Assembly (NCBI GenBank): GCA_902461085.1
Contig: CABPWH010000095.1
Coordinates: 1 to 5,880 of the forward strand
Length of the DNA stretch: 5,880 bases
Source of the DNA: an uncultured Collinsella sp.
GTDB taxonomy: Bacteria > Actinomycetota > Coriobacteriia > Coriobacteriales > Coriobacteriaceae
Direction: 5' to 3'
Both the position numbers and the translations under genes were made by a program. Numbering within the stretch: position 1 is the first letter of the stretch; each line of letters opens with the position of its first letter. Of this stretch, positions 5,349 to 5,880 are shown in pieces. The notes under the pieces are model-generated. The model had not been told where the DNA came from. It did no database searches and saw only the letters and a list, made by a program, of their open reading frames with translations.

Positions 5349-5352
5349 GAGG
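5347..5352 (+). promoter_or_regulatory. rpsE Shine-Dalgarno overlapping the rplR stop
   Basis: AGGAGG begins on the second base of the rplR TAG stop and lies ten bases before the rpsE ATG at 5363. A nearer ATG at 5354 is followed at once by TAG and is only one base from the Shine-Dalgarno, so 5363 is the real start. The overlap suggests that ribosomes ending rplR re-initiate on rpsE. Confidence 0.75.
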
Positions 5353-5362
5353 TATGTAGCAC

Positions 5363-5880
5363 ATGGCTCGTAATCAGAAGCAGCAGCGCGAGGCCTCCGA
5401 GTTCGAGGAGCGCGTCGTTTACATCAACCGCGTGTCGAAGACCGTCAAGGGTGGTCGTCGCATGAGCCTCGTCGCTCTCGTCGTTGTTGGCGACGGCAAG
5501 GGCAACGTCGGCGTTGGCATGGGCAAGTCCGCTGAGGTGCCCATGGCCATCTCCAAGGCATCTCTCGATGCCAAGAAGAACATGTTCCACGTGCCGGTGA
5601 CCGAGCAGGGCACCATCCCGCACGAGGTTCTCGGCCACTTTGGTGCCGGCCGCATCATCATCAAGCCCGCTGTCGAGGGTACCGGCGTTATCGCCGGCGG
5701 CGCTGTGCGTCCCCTCTTTGAGCTTGCTGGCATCAAGAACGTCCTGTCCAAGTCCCTCGGTACCGACAACGGCCTCAACATCATCAAGGCTGCCGTCGAG
5801 GGCCTCAAGGAGCTCTCCAGCCCTGAGGACGTCGCGGCTCCCCCTGGCCCGGCGGGCTCCCAGGTGGTCGCCGGGCGCGG
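5363..5880 (+). CDS. rpsE: 30S ribosomal protein S5 (stop codon off the right edge; doubtful C-terminus)
   Basis: S5 lies near the decoding site and mRNA entry of the 30S and influences accuracy. The frame is open for 172 codons plus two bases and has no stop in the window. The N-terminal S5 domain shows FEERVVYINRVSKTVKGGRR (14-33), SLVALVVVGDGKGNVGVGMG (35-54) and KSAEVPMAISKA (55-66). The C-terminal domain shows TIPHEVLGHFGAGRIIIKPA (84-103), GTGVIAGGAVRPLFELAG (106-123) and DNGLNIIKAAVEGL (135-148). The protein reads normally through SSPEDVAA (152-159), then continues PPGPAGSQVVAGR, where the family has a basic KRG or RRG. E. coli S5 ends about nine residues after that motif, so the stop should lie at or just past the edge. 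The odd tail is probably sequence error at a contig end. Confidence 0.95.
   Translation, partial: MARNQKQQREASEFEERVVYINRVSKTVKGGRRMSLVALVVVGDGKGNVGVGMGKSAEVPMAISKASLDAKKNMFHVPVTEQGTIPHEVLGHFGAGRIIIKPAVEGTGVIAGGAVRPLFELAGIKNVLSKSLGTDNGLNIIKAAVEGLKELSSPEDVAAPPGPAGSQVVAGR

Noticed and set aside
5354..5359. ATG-TAG start-stop pair before rpsE
   Set aside because: It is one base from the Shine-Dalgarno, too close for initiation, and is most likely chance.

Overview
The window is GC-rich bacterial DNA that I place, by inference, in the Coriobacteriia (Actinomycetota), possibly a Collinsella-like gut anaerobe. Grounds are the base composition, frequent GTG starts, a zinc-type S14, actinobacterial-looking L5 and S8 proteins, and a selenium-dependent molybdenum hydroxylase maturation set, a trait common in anaerobic gut bacteria. 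The genus is not proven by the sequence.

Left half (1-2682): a cofactor-maturation locus. A YqeC-family P-loop protein is read leftward and runs off the left edge (732 to 1). A 102-base control region (733-834) separates it from a rightward pair, yqeB (835-1629) and an XdhC-family gene (1639-2682), which are 9 bases apart and look like one operon. Families of this kind mature molybdenum hydroxylases such as xanthine dehydrogenase and the selenium-dependent purine hydroxylases. No hydroxylase structural gene, selD or nucleotidyltransferase lies in the window.

Junction (2683-2993): no convincing gene. It holds a perfect 25-bp inverted repeat with a 17-base loop (2700-2766) followed by five T, probably the terminator of the yqeB-xdhC operon and possibly a copy of a dispersed palindromic repeat. 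A weak promoter candidate (-10 TATAGT at 2851-2856) and a leader of about 130 bases precede rplE.

Right half (2994-5880): the middle of the spc ribosomal protein operon in canonical order, rplE-rpsN-rpsH-rplF-rplR-rpsE, all rightward, each with a good Shine-Dalgarno. rpsE is cut by the right edge. The usual upstream neighbours rplN-rplX are missing. Two strong hairpins sit in the gaps before rpsN and rplR. The last 40 or so bases of rpsE encode an unlikely C-terminus (PPG where S5 normally has a basic KRG/RRG), which suggests poor sequence at the contig end.

I found no clearly new system. The best leads are the rplX-less start of the spc block beside a large palindrome, the intra-operon hairpins, the divergent control region with its palindrome, and two cysteine clusters in YqeC.
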